From contig VGZA01000011.1 in the NCBI GenBank assembly GCA_016872775.1, forward strand, positions 1 to 64,000: 64,000 bases of DNA. The letters are read 5' to 3'. Below, one piece after another: positions 27,847 to 36,365 of the stretch. The notes under the pieces are model-generated. The model made no database searches, was not told where the DNA came from, and saw only the letters and a program-made list of their open reading frames with translations. Source of the stretch: Planctomycetota bacterium. Lineage in GTDB: Bacteria; Planctomycetota; Planctomycetia; Pirellulales; Pirellulaceae. Numbering within the stretch: the first letter of the stretch is position 1; every line of letters begins with the position of its first letter. The translations under genes and the position numbers were made by a program.

Positions 27847-29391
27847 TTAGACCTGGCCCCAATTCAGTCGACCGTAGTACTGCATCAGTTGTACCGGCGT
27901 CACGGTCACCAACCCGTCGTAGATATTTGCATCCTTTCCGGCTCCGTCGATGCCCCACGGATTACGCAACACAATGCTGGTGACTTGTCCTTTAACGACG
28001 TTAACGGAGGAGACGCTGTACATATGGCCCATGACCAGGGGCGCCGTGTTGACGGTGTACTGTTTGGGGCCGAGGAATCCGATCGTTACGGCCTGCCTGG
28101 CGGCCCAGCGCGCGAGGATCTCGTTGGCCAATGCGGTGGCGTTGCCGTAGCTTTGCATATCGCGATTGCCCAGAGCCGTGGCTCCGAACGCGCGGTTGGC
28201 CTCCACGCCCCATCCGCCTTCGATGGATGCATAACTGTTCAGGCCGGCCCGGTAGTGCGCAAATGCTTTTTCGACGACGGCAACCCAGACACTGCCTTCG
28301 GCACCGAACTGAGCGAAAGCCGGAATTGGACTGGACGGACTGAATACCGGCAAATCGTTATCGACGCGATAGAAGGAGTTGCCTAAACGAACTCCATAGG
28401 TCCCGTCATCGAAGTCGACGACATTCTGGCGCAGCACGGTCGGGCTGTCCTGGGCGATGGCGGAGAGTCCCGCGAGCAGGTAGCAGTCGCCCAGCGCGCC
28501 TTGGCGAATGTCATCGGCCGCGGGACCTTTGGCTGCGAACAAGGGTCGGTTGGCGAAGGTTTTGTAGGTCTGGTTGCTGCGTACGGCTGGATCGACGATT
28601 CGGTCGCCGTCGAGCGTGCGATCGGCGCCGTTGGCGAATCCGCGAACCAGTTGCACCTTGTCCGACGCTGTTGTTCCGGAGACCACGTCGCCGACCAGTG
28701 TCAGGTCGATCCAGAGCGTGTCGCTGCCTGCGTCCCCCTGCAGGTAATCGCTGTTCGCCCCGTCGATCGCGATCAGCAAGTCATTGCCGTCGCCGCCGAA
28801 TAGTCGGTCATTTCCCAGACCGCCGTTGATTCGGTCATCGCCTGCGCCTCCCTGCAGGTCATCATTGCCAGCGCCGCCCAGCAGAAGATTGGCGCCGGAG
28901 GCTCCGATCAATTGGTCGTTGCCCGCGTTTCCAACAAGCCGATCGTCACCGGCTCCACCGTCCAACAGATCGTTCAGGTTGCCGCCTTCCAGGTAATCGT
29001 TGCCGCCATTGCCAAAACAACGGAATTGCACGTTTCCCGCCATTCCCAGAAATCGATCGTTACCTGCGCCTCCGTGGAATTCGACGGTCGCGACTCCGGC
29101 GGCGGCGAAGTTCCAGCTTGCGTTGCGGGTCCGATCGAAGACCGACAGATTGCTGCCGGAACTACTCACTTCGACCAGCGACGCCGAAGCGTCCGATTGG
29201 ACAACGAGCGTCGAGCCCTGCAGCCAGATGGAGGCGACCGAGTTCATGTCTCGGTTTTCGAGTGTTTCCAAACCGCGGGCCAAGGAACGAAGCGGGTGGT
29301 TCGCGGGCTTGGGGCGCATCTGCTTTGAACGGCGAAGTCGTCCCAGGAGTTTTCCGGCGGTTGCCAGCGCGCGCATCGGCATCGAAGACAC
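27847..29391 (-). CDS. Calpain-like cysteine protease with RTX calcium-binding repeats
   Basis: 514 residues. Residues 1-55 contain SLARGLETLENRDMNSV, the planctomycete LExR export or anchoring signature. Residues about 105-226 carry RTX nonapeptide repeats (GGAGNDRFLG; LDGGAGDDRL; GGLGNDRLFGGDGND). Residues about 285-514 are a calpain (C2) domain: QGALGDCYLLAGL with catalytic Cys 303, MGHMYSV with His 456 and LRNPWG with Asn 477, all three intact. Calcium binding by the RTX block would act outside the cell, where RTX proteins fold. The protein is therefore probably exported and active extracellularly or on the surface (inference). C2 proteases are rare in bacteria. Confidence 0.9.
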   Translation of the reverse strand: MSSMPMRALATAGKLLGRLRRSKQMRPKPANHPLRSLARGLETLENRDMNSVASIWLQGSTLVVQSDASASLVEVSSSGSNLSVFDRTRNASWNFAAAGVATVEFHGGAGNDRFLGMAGNVQFRCFGNGGNDYLEGGNLNDLLDGGAGDDRLVGNAGNDQLIGASGANLLLGGAGNDDLQGGAGDDRINGGLGNDRLFGGDGNDLLIAIDGANSDYLQGDAGSDTLWIDLTLVGDVVSGTTASDKVQLVRGFANGADRTLDGDRIVDPAVRSNQTYKTFANRPLFAAKGPAADDIRQGALGDCYLLAGLSAIAQDSPTVLRQNVVDFDDGTYGVRLGNSFYRVDNDLPVFSPSSPIPAFAQFGAEGSVWVAVVEKAFAHYRAGLNSYASIEGGWGVEANRAFGATALGNRDMQSYGNATALANEILARWAARQAVTIGFLGPKQYTVNTAPLVMGHMYSVSSVNVVKGQVTSIVLRNPWGIDGAGKDANIYDGLVTVTPVQLMQYYGRLNWGQV

Positions 29392-29415
29392 CTTTAGTCA
29401 AAGGGAGCTTGGCTC

Positions 29416-29430
29416 GTCCCGGAACGGGAC
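29416..29430. promoter_or_regulatory. Hairpin upstream of the calpain-like gene
   Basis: GTCCCG (29416-29421) pairs with CGGGAC (29425-29430) around GAA, 25 bases upstream of the start in the leader of this minus-strand gene. It could influence translation or be a 5' end stabiliser. Confidence 0.4.
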
Positions 29431-29609
29431 CTACGGAAGAGAGCAATGGAGCGTCCCGCAGTCACTGGCAGGCGCCCAAAGGAAAACTTAGGTCACAATC
29501 GAGCGGTCGTCAAATGACCGGTCGGGCAAAGTTCACCGCCACGACGGTTGCCAATCGGGCGGTCGGCCGGTAGCATGGTCCGCACTGTCTGTATTCCGAG
29601 GGAATTCCG

Positions 29610-30986
29610 ATGCATCGACGCGACTGGCTGATCTCCGGCGGTGCCGCCGCAGGCGCCTGGCGGTTTCATGTTCAGGCTCCGTCCGCGCGATTGACGGGAC
29701 AGGAACCACAACGGGAGGCGCCGATCCCCCGAACCCCAGCCGCATTGCGCGGCACGGGTCCACTCAAGATCACCGACGTCAAGACGATCCTGACGGCGCC
29801 CGCCAAAATTCGTTTGGTCGTCGTCAAAGTTACGACCAGCGAGCCGGGTTTGTACGGACTTGGCTGCGCGACGTTCACGCAGCGCGCCCGCGTGGTTAAG
29901 ACCGCGGTGGACGAATTCCTGCGGCCGTTTCTGATCGGCAAAGACCCACTGGCGATCGAAGACCTCTGGCAATCCTGTTTCGTCAGCTCCTACTGGCGCA
30001 ATGGTCCCGTGCTCGGGAACGCCCTCTCGGGCGTCGATATGGCACTCTGGGACATCCTTGGAAAACGCACCGGTGTTCCCGTCTATCAACTGTTGGGTGG
30101 AAAATGCCGGCAGGCGGTGGACACTTACCGGCACGCCAGCGGCGGAAGTTTCAAGGAAGTCGAAGACTCGGTGCGAAAAGCGATCGAAGCGGGTTGGCGA
30201 CATGTGCGGGCGCAGATCGCCGTGGAGGGGCTCGCCACCTACGGCGCCGCGGCCAACCGAGGAGCCGTCGATGCCACTGCGGAAAATGCCCGAGCCGAAA
30301 TCTGGGAACCGCGGAAGTACACTCGAATCGTTCCGCGGATGTTCGAGCACCTTCGTTCCGTACTCGGCGATGACGTGGAATTGCTGCACGACACACACGA
30401 ACGCATTCCTCCGATCCTGGCGATGCAACTTTGCCGGGATCTAGAACCGTACAAGCTGTTTTTCCTGGAAGATCCATTCAGTCCGGAGGATGTCGGCTAT
30501 TTCGAGAAACTCAGGGCACTGACCAGCACTCCTCTGGCGATGGGCGAGTTGTTCAATAACCCCAACGAATGGTTGAACCTGGTGAGCGGCCGGCTCATCG
30601 ATTTTATCCGCATCCACATGTCGCAGATCGGCGGTCTGACACCCGCTCGAAAAGTCGCCGCCTTATGCGAGTTCTTCGCAGTGCGCACCGCCTGGCATGG
30701 GCCGGGTGACGTTTCCCCCGTGGGCCATGCCGCCAACGTGCATCTCGACCTGGCGACGCCGAATTTCGGCGTGCAGGAGGCCCGCTTGTTCAGCCAGGAG
30801 GAGCAGGACGTCTTCCCCGGCTGCCCCGAACTGAAGGATGGCTATTACTACGCCAGTGAACGAGCGGGACTGGGAATCGATCTGGACGAGAAACTGGCCG
30901 AACGATTCCCGATAACGGACGATCCGCCGTTTGACATGCGTTGGGGCAATCTGCGCCGTCGCGACGGCGCCATTACCAAGCCTTGA
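29610..30986 (+). CDS. Enolase-superfamily sugar-acid dehydratase, mannonate-dehydratase/RspA-like
   Basis: 458 residues with a good ribosome binding site (GAGGG, 7 bases). The N-terminus MHRRDWLISGGAAAGAW is a Tat-like leader. The active site is complete: the DxH pair HDTHE (D261, H263) typical of the mannonate dehydratase subgroup, Glu 287 in FLEDPF, Glu 313 in GELFN, and H363 in WHGPGD. It would dehydrate D-mannonate or a related acid sugar; many relatives have low or unknown activity. It precedes the nitrilase gene by about 30-60 bases in a probable operon. A periplasmic location is unusual for this family and is an inference from the leader. Confidence 0.87.
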   Translation: MHRRDWLISGGAAAGAWRFHVQAPSARLTGQEPQREAPIPRTPAALRGTGPLKITDVKTILTAPAKIRLVVVKVTTSEPGLYGLGCATFTQRARVVKTAVDEFLRPFLIGKDPLAIEDLWQSCFVSSYWRNGPVLGNALSGVDMALWDILGKRTGVPVYQLLGGKCRQAVDTYRHASGGSFKEVEDSVRKAIEAGWRHVRAQIAVEGLATYGAAANRGAVDATAENARAEIWEPRKYTRIVPRMFEHLRSVLGDDVELLHDTHERIPPILAMQLCRDLEPYKLFFLEDPFSPEDVGYFEKLRALTSTPLAMGELFNNPNEWLNLVSGRLIDFIRIHMSQIGGLTPARKVAALCEFFAVRTAWHGPGDVSPVGHAANVHLDLATPNFGVQEARLFSQEEQDVFPGCPELKDGYYYASERAGLGIDLDEKLAERFPITDDPPFDMRWGNLRRRDGAITKP

Positions 30987-30990
30987 CGGG

Positions 30991-31050
30991 CGATCGAAAG
31001 GAAATCCGGCTGTCATGAAACGACTGAAAGGAAAGCCGGCTGTCATGAAA
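30991..31050 (+). promoter_or_regulatory. Tandemly duplicated ribosome-binding site and start codon (2 x 30 bp)
   Basis: Two head-to-tail 30-base units (30991-31020 and 31021-31050) differ at three positions. Each holds GAAAGGAAA and an ATG (at 31015 and 31045). The ATGs are in frame with each other, so the second initiation signal also encodes part of the longer product. A third, diverged start of the unit follows. Confidence 0.85.
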
Positions 31051-31923
31051 CGACTGCGTGTGGCGACTTGCCAGTTTTCGGTGGAAGGCTCCATTTCGCA
31101 TAATTACCACGAAATCGTTCGCTTGATGCGGGAGGCTGCGAGCGGCGGAGCGGAGGTTGCGCATTTTTCGGAGTCGGCGTTGTCCGGCTACGCCGGCGTC
31201 GATATCCCGGATTCCGCCTGCATCGACTGGAACGAACTCAAACTGGCGACCCGCGACATCCAGGCGCTTGCCCGAGAACTTCGTCTGTGGGTCTTGCTTG
31301 GGTCGACGCACCCGCTCTCGGGTAAGAATAAACCTCACAATTCCGTTTATGTGATCAATGCGCGCGGTGAACTTGTGGAACGTTACGACAAGCGGTTCTG
31401 CACCGGCCAGATCGATCCCGACGCCACTTTCGACCTGCGCTACTACTCGCCGGGCAACCGCAACTCGGTGTTTTCGCTCCGCGGTATCCGTTGCGGCATC
31501 CTGATCTGTTTCGACTATCGTTTTCCGGAACTTTTTCGCGAACTCAAACGCCAGAACGTTCAGGTCCTGTTCCATTCGTTTCACAATGCGCGCAAGTCGG
31601 TGGTGCGCGACCCGTCCTACAACATCTGGAAGACGATCGTACCGGCTACGATGAGCTGCCGGGCCGCGGAAAACCATTTCTGGATCAGTGCCAACAATAG
31701 CTCGACGCGCCCGTCCTGCTGGCCCAGCTTCGCCGTACGTCCGGACGGCGCCATCGTCGGGAAGCTCAGGCTCCACCAGCCGGGCTGCATGATTACGGAA
31801 TTCGATGTCAGCGATAAGTACTTTGATGCGCCCAGGCATTGGCGCGAAAACGCCATGCGTGGGATCTTCCACAGCGGTCGGATCGTCGACGATCCGCGTT
31901 CCAGCGACCCGCGTTGCCTTTGA
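31045..31923 (+). CDS. Carbon-nitrogen hydrolase (nitrilase superfamily)
   Basis: 292 residues from ATG 31045; the in-frame ATG at 31015 would give 302. The later start fits the family, whose first strand begins near the start (MKRLRVATCQFS). The catalytic triad is complete: E43 in FSES, K116 in VERYDKRF, C155 in GILICFDYRFPE. By family it hydrolyses an amide or nitrile; the substrate cannot be told. It follows the enolase-superfamily gene in the same direction. Confidence 0.88.
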   Translation: MKRLRVATCQFSVEGSISHNYHEIVRLMREAASGGAEVAHFSESALSGYAGVDIPDSACIDWNELKLATRDIQALARELRLWVLLGSTHPLSGKNKPHNSVYVINARGELVERYDKRFCTGQIDPDATFDLRYYSPGNRNSVFSLRGIRCGILICFDYRFPELFRELKRQNVQVLFHSFHNARKSVVRDPSYNIWKTIVPATMSCRAAENHFWISANNSSTRPSCWPSFAVRPDGAIVGKLRLHQPGCMITEFDVSDKYFDAPRHWRENAMRGIFHSGRIVDDPRSSDPRCL

Positions 31924-32390
31924 GTGGCTTTCGGTGTCGCTCGGAAGCCCGCGGAATTGCGCTCCGCAGGTTAATTGTACACCGCCACTTTGCGGCGAGT
32001 TCTCCGTTCATCATTCTCCAGGCCATGTCGTTTGCATAATTCGCGAAAACGTGTCTCGCAACCTCGTTTGCTGGCGTTGGATCCTCGTCAAAGAAAAACG
32101 TTTGGGTGTCTTGGTTTTTCTTTGCCGGCTCGGAGTGCCTCGCCATTGGCAAACGAATTGGGTCCAGCCCGCCACAATTCGTCGTCGTTTCAGTTTCGGT
32201 CTCGGCGACGTCGATTGGTGCCGATGGGCCGGTGCGCTCGACCGAGGAACTCGGGTCGGTGCCCGCTGTCCCCAGGGTAGCCGGAGTACCGGCAACCCTG
32301 GGCTACGCTGCAGAACATCCCCTTCGGGGAACGGGCCACTTCTTCGCGGCTTGGCGCGGCGGCGCGGTGAAACTCCGAGGCGCTGTCCGA
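31924..32390. other. Intergenic gap with a compound hairpin, no gene supported
   Basis: 467 bases. The segment 32271-32302 folds as CCCAGGG-GCCGG-loop-CCGGC-CCCTGGG, two stems of 7 and 5 bp. CCCCTTCGGGG follows near 32310. Such GC hairpins recur between planctomycete genes. Apparent reading frames here lack ribosome binding sites and recognisable products. Confidence 0.5.
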
Positions 32391-32871
32391 CTAAACAATC
32401 GCCCCCCATTCGGCGAAGAACTGGTCGCGCAGCGCGAGCTCAAGATCCAGCGAATCAGCACGCCGTGTTTTTGCGCCTTCCAGCATCGATCGACCGGTCA
32501 GTGATCGATAGTCCGATGAAGGGCCGATCGCGTCTACGATCGACCAATCGATCGCATCATTCGCAACGGTTTCCGACACAAAGTGCCGCTCTTCCCAGAC
32601 GTTGCTGTTCCCGTCCGCGGCATCAGCGCGACCCTGATTTCGGGACAGGTCCTCGAATTGCGGAACTCGCAGAGTTGGGGTCGACTCGATTCGCCGGTGA
32701 GTCCGAAGGAGTACCGTTGGGGGCGCCGGCAACGATGACCGGTTGGAAGTGCGGATCGTCCAGCGGCGTATCGTGCAGTTCGAAATCCGCCTCAGGCAGT
32801 CCGGAAAGCACCTGGCGGGATTCCAGCCGTTCGCAAAGAAGCCTACGCGGAATCGATCGCTTTGCACGCAT
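32391..32871 (-). pseudogene. Frameshifted secreted or surface protein with LExRxLLS N-terminus
   Basis: The first frame begins at ATG 32871 (MRAKRSIPRRLLCERLESRQ, then VLSG) and reads PEADFELHDTPLDDPHFQPV before running off at about 32623. The next frame picks up at about 32660 with PQFEDLSRNQGRADAADGN and ends at 32391 with LRDQFFAEWGAIV. Joining the frames gives a coherent protein of about 160 residues with the planctomycete LESRQVLSG export motif. A single-base shift near 32650-32670 would explain it. Alternatively two overlapping spurious frames; the LExR motif makes a real, possibly inactive, gene more likely. Confidence 0.55.
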
Positions 32872-33020
32872 CGCCAAACACTTTGGAATAACGGAATGGA
32901 TCAACATCGATCCCCCGTACAAAATCAAAGTCCGAAAGCATGGCCGATGAGGCGAGTCATCCTAAACCGGATTACCGATTCTGGTCAACATATTTTCCTG
33001 ATTGCCGATCGGATTCCCAA

Positions 33021-34520
33021 TTATTCGCCAGCCAGGCAAAAGAGCTGATTGCGGGTACGTACCAGGAGGCTATCGCCGGAAATCGCGGGCGTGCCGATGA
33101 TCGGTTCTCCCAAGTCGTTTCGGGAAAGTTCTTCGTAGGCGGCGCTATCTTTGAGCACCGTCACGAAGCCGTTTTCGCTGGCGAGGTAGATCTTACCGTC
33201 ACCGGAGATTGGCGAGGCGAAATAGTTGCCACCTTTCCCGACCCGTTTGGGTCCCCGCATCACCTTTCCGTCGCGGGTATCAAAGACCGTGCTGATCCCG
33301 CCTTCCTTAATCAACAGCATACGATCCTCGGAAATGAACGGTGAGACGATATGGTCGGTATGCTTGGTACGGTGCTTCCAAAGAAGGTGGGATTCCGTGA
33401 CATCGCCTTCTCCACCGCCTCGTACGGCCAGCACAAACTCCTCGGCCGCTTTTTCGCCCAGTGAAGTATGATCCGCGCCGGCGAAGTTATCCGGGTGCAA
33501 GAACGCCAGATCGAGTTCCCGGCCTTCGAGGAAGCCATCTTTGTTCTGGTCACCGCGATCGAAGGTGCGCTTGAAAAAAGCCTCGGGAACCGGCGCTTTG
33601 CCGACGAAACGCTGGATCTCGGCTTTGTCGAGTTTCCCATCGTTGTTGCCGGTCTCGGCCCGATCGACGGACGCCAGCCATTGATTAGCGATGCCGCCGC
33701 TTTGCAACGACGCATAGATTATTCCGTCGCGGCTGACCGGCGTAGTCTTGATGTTGCGGAGCAGGACCCTTGCGAACCACCGTCGCTTGCCTGTCTCGGG
33801 GTCGTAACCGACGAGCATTCCCGTCCCGCCGACGACGATATCGTCGCGCCCGTTGGCGGAGCAGATGATGGGATGCGAGTAGTTGACGGCCATGTCATTA
33901 CGGTCGTCTTTCCAACGCGGCTTGCCCGTGGCTTTGTCGAAGGCATAGATCGCCGGGTTGATGTCATCATCCTGGCAGAAGATCAACAGATCCCGGTAGA
34001 GGACAGGAGACATGCCGGGGCCCCACTTGAAGACAAAAAAGGGCGTCGGCAGGGGCTGATGCCAGAGATCTTTTCCGGTCACGGCGTCGACGGTCATCAA
34101 GCCGAGCGTACTGAAATAGCAATAGACGCGTTCCGCGTCGGCGGCTGGCGTCGCGCTGGCCTGGCTGTTGGTCTCATGGACTTCCCCCAACGATCCGGTG
34201 GACCAATCGCGTTGCCAGAGTTTTTTTCCCGTACGCGCGTCAAAGGCGAACAGACTGAACGTCTCCGCACCGGTCATGCCGCTGACAAAGACTCGACCGG
34301 CCGCGACGACGGCTCCACCCACTCCTTCGCCGACGCCCGCCGACCAGCGCACGTTCTCCGTTGCGGAGAACTTTACCGGCAACGTTGCCTTGGTGCTCGA
34401 AATGCCGCTGCAGTTTGGACCACGGAACTGGGGCCACTCGTCGGCTCGAGCAAGACCACCAGTTAATGCCAATACAAGCAACGCTCGAACGGGAGCCTTG
34501 ATCGATGAATAAACTGTCAT
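33021..34520 (-). CDS. PQQ-type beta-propeller protein with an EF-hand insert
   Basis: 499 residues from ATG 34520, chosen because MTVYSSIKAPVRALLVLALT is a signal peptide; the frame is open to 34667. Propeller blades repeat the pattern AFDARTGKKLWQRDW, AFDKATGKPRWKDD, GYDPETGKRRWFAR. An EF-hand pair interrupts the propeller: NNDGKLDKAEI and DRGDQNKDGFLEGRELDLAF. It is exported. By family it binds PQQ or acts as a BamB-like scaffold; which is unclear, and an EF-hand insert suggests calcium control. Confidence 0.88.
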   Translation of the reverse strand: MTVYSSIKAPVRALLVLALTGGLARADEWPQFRGPNCSGISSTKATLPVKFSATENVRWSAGVGEGVGGAVVAAGRVFVSGMTGAETFSLFAFDARTGKKLWQRDWSTGSLGEVHETNSQASATPAADAERVYCYFSTLGLMTVDAVTGKDLWHQPLPTPFFVFKWGPGMSPVLYRDLLIFCQDDDINPAIYAFDKATGKPRWKDDRNDMAVNYSHPIICSANGRDDIVVGGTGMLVGYDPETGKRRWFARVLLRNIKTTPVSRDGIIYASLQSGGIANQWLASVDRAETGNNDGKLDKAEIQRFVGKAPVPEAFFKRTFDRGDQNKDGFLEGRELDLAFLHPDNFAGADHTSLGEKAAEEFVLAVRGGGEGDVTESHLLWKHRTKHTDHIVSPFISEDRMLLIKEGGISTVFDTRDGKVMRGPKRVGKGGNYFASPISGDGKIYLASENGFVTVLKDSAAYEELSRNDLGEPIIGTPAISGDSLLVRTRNQLFCLAGE

Positions 34521-34628
34521 GTGGTTCTCCCTGCGAAAGGCGTGAAACAAACGAACCAGGGTTACGCGTCGGGCGGCCAAATTGTAAAGTCTGGTACGGG
34601 GAAACGAAAGCAGTTGCGGTAAAGAAAC

Positions 34629-35261
34629 ATGGTCGAAGTGGGTGGAGTCGTAATCTGTGGAGGGCAAAGCCGGCGGATGGGACAGCCGAAAGCCTGGCTG
34701 GACTTTGGCGGCGAGCTGCTGCTGCGCAGAATTGTGAGACGGCTGCGCGGCGCCGTCTCACCGGTGGTCGTTGTTGGCGCACCCGGCCAGGCCCTGCCCA
34801 GCTTGCCGGAGGATGTCGAAAGGGTCGACGATCAACGCCTCGGATGGGGGCCGCTTGAAGCACTGCGCGTCGGCCTGGCAGCCGTCGGTCCGCGTCGAGA
34901 CGCCGCATTCGTCTGCGGCTGCGACGCGCCGTTCGTGATGCCTGAGTACATCCCGGTGCTGCGCGAATGGCTGGGCGACGCGGAAGTGGCAGTGGTCGCC
35001 GACGAACAGTGGGAATATCCGTTGCTGGGATTGTACCGCACGCGCGTCCACGATCCGATCGAGCAAATGATCGCGAACGGCCTGCGGAGGCCTCGCGATA
35101 TTTTCAGTCGCGTGGTAACACGGCGCGTGCCCACGTCCGTTTTTCTGGAAGTGGATCCACGACGGCTGGCACTGGTCAACGTTAACGACCCGAACGACTA
35201 TTGCGCGGCACTGCAGATCGCCGATCCGTGGCGACTTCCAACGCCGGGATGCGACGCGTAA
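34629..35261 (+). CDS. mobA: Molybdenum cofactor guanylyltransferase MobA
   Basis: 210 residues. The nucleotide-binding signature GGQSRRMGQPK lies at residues 11-21, and AAFVCGCDAPFV holds the metal-binding Asp. NVNDPNDYCAAL near the C-terminus matches the family end. It joins GMP to molybdopterin to form the guanine dinucleotide cofactor used by some molybdoenzymes. No other cofactor gene is adjacent. The closest alternative is an IspD- or GlmU-type nucleotidyltransferase, but the MobA motif is good. Confidence 0.85.
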   Translation: MVEVGGVVICGGQSRRMGQPKAWLDFGGELLLRRIVRRLRGAVSPVVVVGAPGQALPSLPEDVERVDDQRLGWGPLEALRVGLAAVGPRRDAAFVCGCDAPFVMPEYIPVLREWLGDAEVAVVADEQWEYPLLGLYRTRVHDPIEQMIANGLRRPRDIFSRVVTRRVPTSVFLEVDPRRLALVNVNDPNDYCAALQIADPWRLPTPGCDA

Positions 35262-35353
35262 TTGACGCGACAGCAGAGGCGATAGGTGCGCGGGCCCAGG
35301 GACGCTTGCCGGGGACGCTTGCCAGAGTTTGATGGAGTGGCTGGCCCGACGGA

Positions 35354-35524
35354 TCAAAAAAGCAGCGCGGCGACAGCGCGGAGCGTCGCTGCGGCAACGA
35401 TGATCGCGGTAATGATCAGCAGGTTCGCCAGCAGTTGCCTTTGCCGGGAATGCCGAATGACTCCGACCATCCGGCTGATCTCACCTTCCGGGCAGCCGCT
35501 CCAGAGCTCGTCAATTCGCCTCAT
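35354..35524 (-). CDS. Small membrane protein coupled to the Crp-type regulator (56 aa)
   Basis: ATG at 35524 overlaps the regulator stop at 35521-35523 (ATGA), so translation is probably coupled. The protein is MRRIDELWSGCPEGEISRMV, a linker, then one membrane helix (LLANLLIITAIIVAAATLRA) and ends AVAALLF. It has an acidic-basic cytoplasmic head of about 30 residues and a C-terminal anchor. It resembles small anti-sigma or regulator-partner proteins in layout only. Real because of the overlap and the composition; function unknown. Confidence 0.65.
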   Translation of the reverse strand: MRRIDELWSGCPEGEISRMVGVIRHSRQRQLLANLLIITAIIVAAATLRAVAALLF

Positions 35525-36246
35525 CGAAGCACCTTGCGCCGAAACCGGTAGTGCGAAGCCGACAAAGGACTCTTCAGATGCATGTGCGCGAGCCTGCGCG
35601 GGTCAAGCAACTCATAAGTGCTGCCGCGTTCCCTGAGCAGATCGTCGTTCTCCAATTTTTCGAGAGCCATGGTTACCAGATTGTGCTCGCCAGCCGTCAA
35701 TCGGACCAGGTTGCGGATCGACAACGGCACAGGCAGGCTGATGGTGTGTGCTGGCCGGAATTCGGTGGTGTCCACCAGACTCAGAAACAGGCGGGCGATC
35801 CGCTGCTGAATCGTGCGATAAACCAGATTGGGTAGCCAGCTGATGATGCGGCGCGTGGCGAATCCGGCCAGCTTTGTTACGGAAATGAAGATATCGGAAT
35901 GGCGCTCGATGAACCCGTGGAAGACGTCATTGGGGATCGCGACCAGGTGCAGATTGGCGACCGCTTCCAGGGAGTCGTTTTGCAGTAAGGGCCCGCAGCC
36001 GGGAACGACGCCAAAAAAGTCCCCCGGTTCCAGCACCACGGAAAGCGGCGTTTGATTTCCGACGTATGCCACTTTGATCCTGATTTTGCCTTCCGTGACG
36101 AGGTAGACCAGCGCATCCTCGGCCAAGGGAATGCTCGATCCTCGCGCGAACGAACGAGCGCGGCTGCGATATTCGATCGGTCGGATCTCACGTTCGCTGA
36201 GCCGTTCGAACAGCGGGATATCTTTGATGAACCAGAATCTTTCCAT
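35521..36246 (-). CDS. Crp/Fnr-family transcription regulator
   Basis: 241 residues from ATG 36246; the frame extends to 36738 but the added part is not family-like and lies in a different gene. The sensor domain (residues about 10-130) has ALVYLVTEGKIRIKVAYVGN and VVLEPGDFFGVVPG, where the usual E-x-x-x-x-R cAMP-binding set is not obvious. The C-terminal winged helix includes LSIRNLVRLTAGEHNLVTMA. It is followed by a coupled small membrane protein and preceded 119 bases upstream by the gamma carbonic anhydrase gene. Target genes unknown. Confidence 0.85.
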   Translation of the reverse strand: MERFWFIKDIPLFERLSEREIRPIEYRSRARSFARGSSIPLAEDALVYLVTEGKIRIKVAYVGNQTPLSVVLEPGDFFGVVPGCGPLLQNDSLEAVANLHLVAIPNDVFHGFIERHSDIFISVTKLAGFATRRIISWLPNLVYRTIQQRIARLFLSLVDTTEFRPAHTISLPVPLSIRNLVRLTAGEHNLVTMALEKLENDDLLRERGSTYELLDPRRLAHMHLKSPLSASHYRFRRKVLR

Positions 36247-36365
36247 TTCGGCGTACGATCCTTCCTTGCCTGCCGGCTGTAAACTGGGATCGGCCTGCCT
36301 CTCTTGCCAGCTTGAAGAAGTGGTGGACACGCACGATTTTGCCGTTTGCAAGGACGGGTTGGAGA

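Noticed and set aside
27878-29328. Plus-strand frames antisense to the calpain gene
   Set aside because: Shadow frames from the GC-rich RTX repeats; no family match.
32011-32409. 132-residue minus-strand frame in the 31924-32390 gap
   Set aside because: Basic, Arg/Pro-rich composition typical of reverse-strand shadows, with no ribosome binding site.
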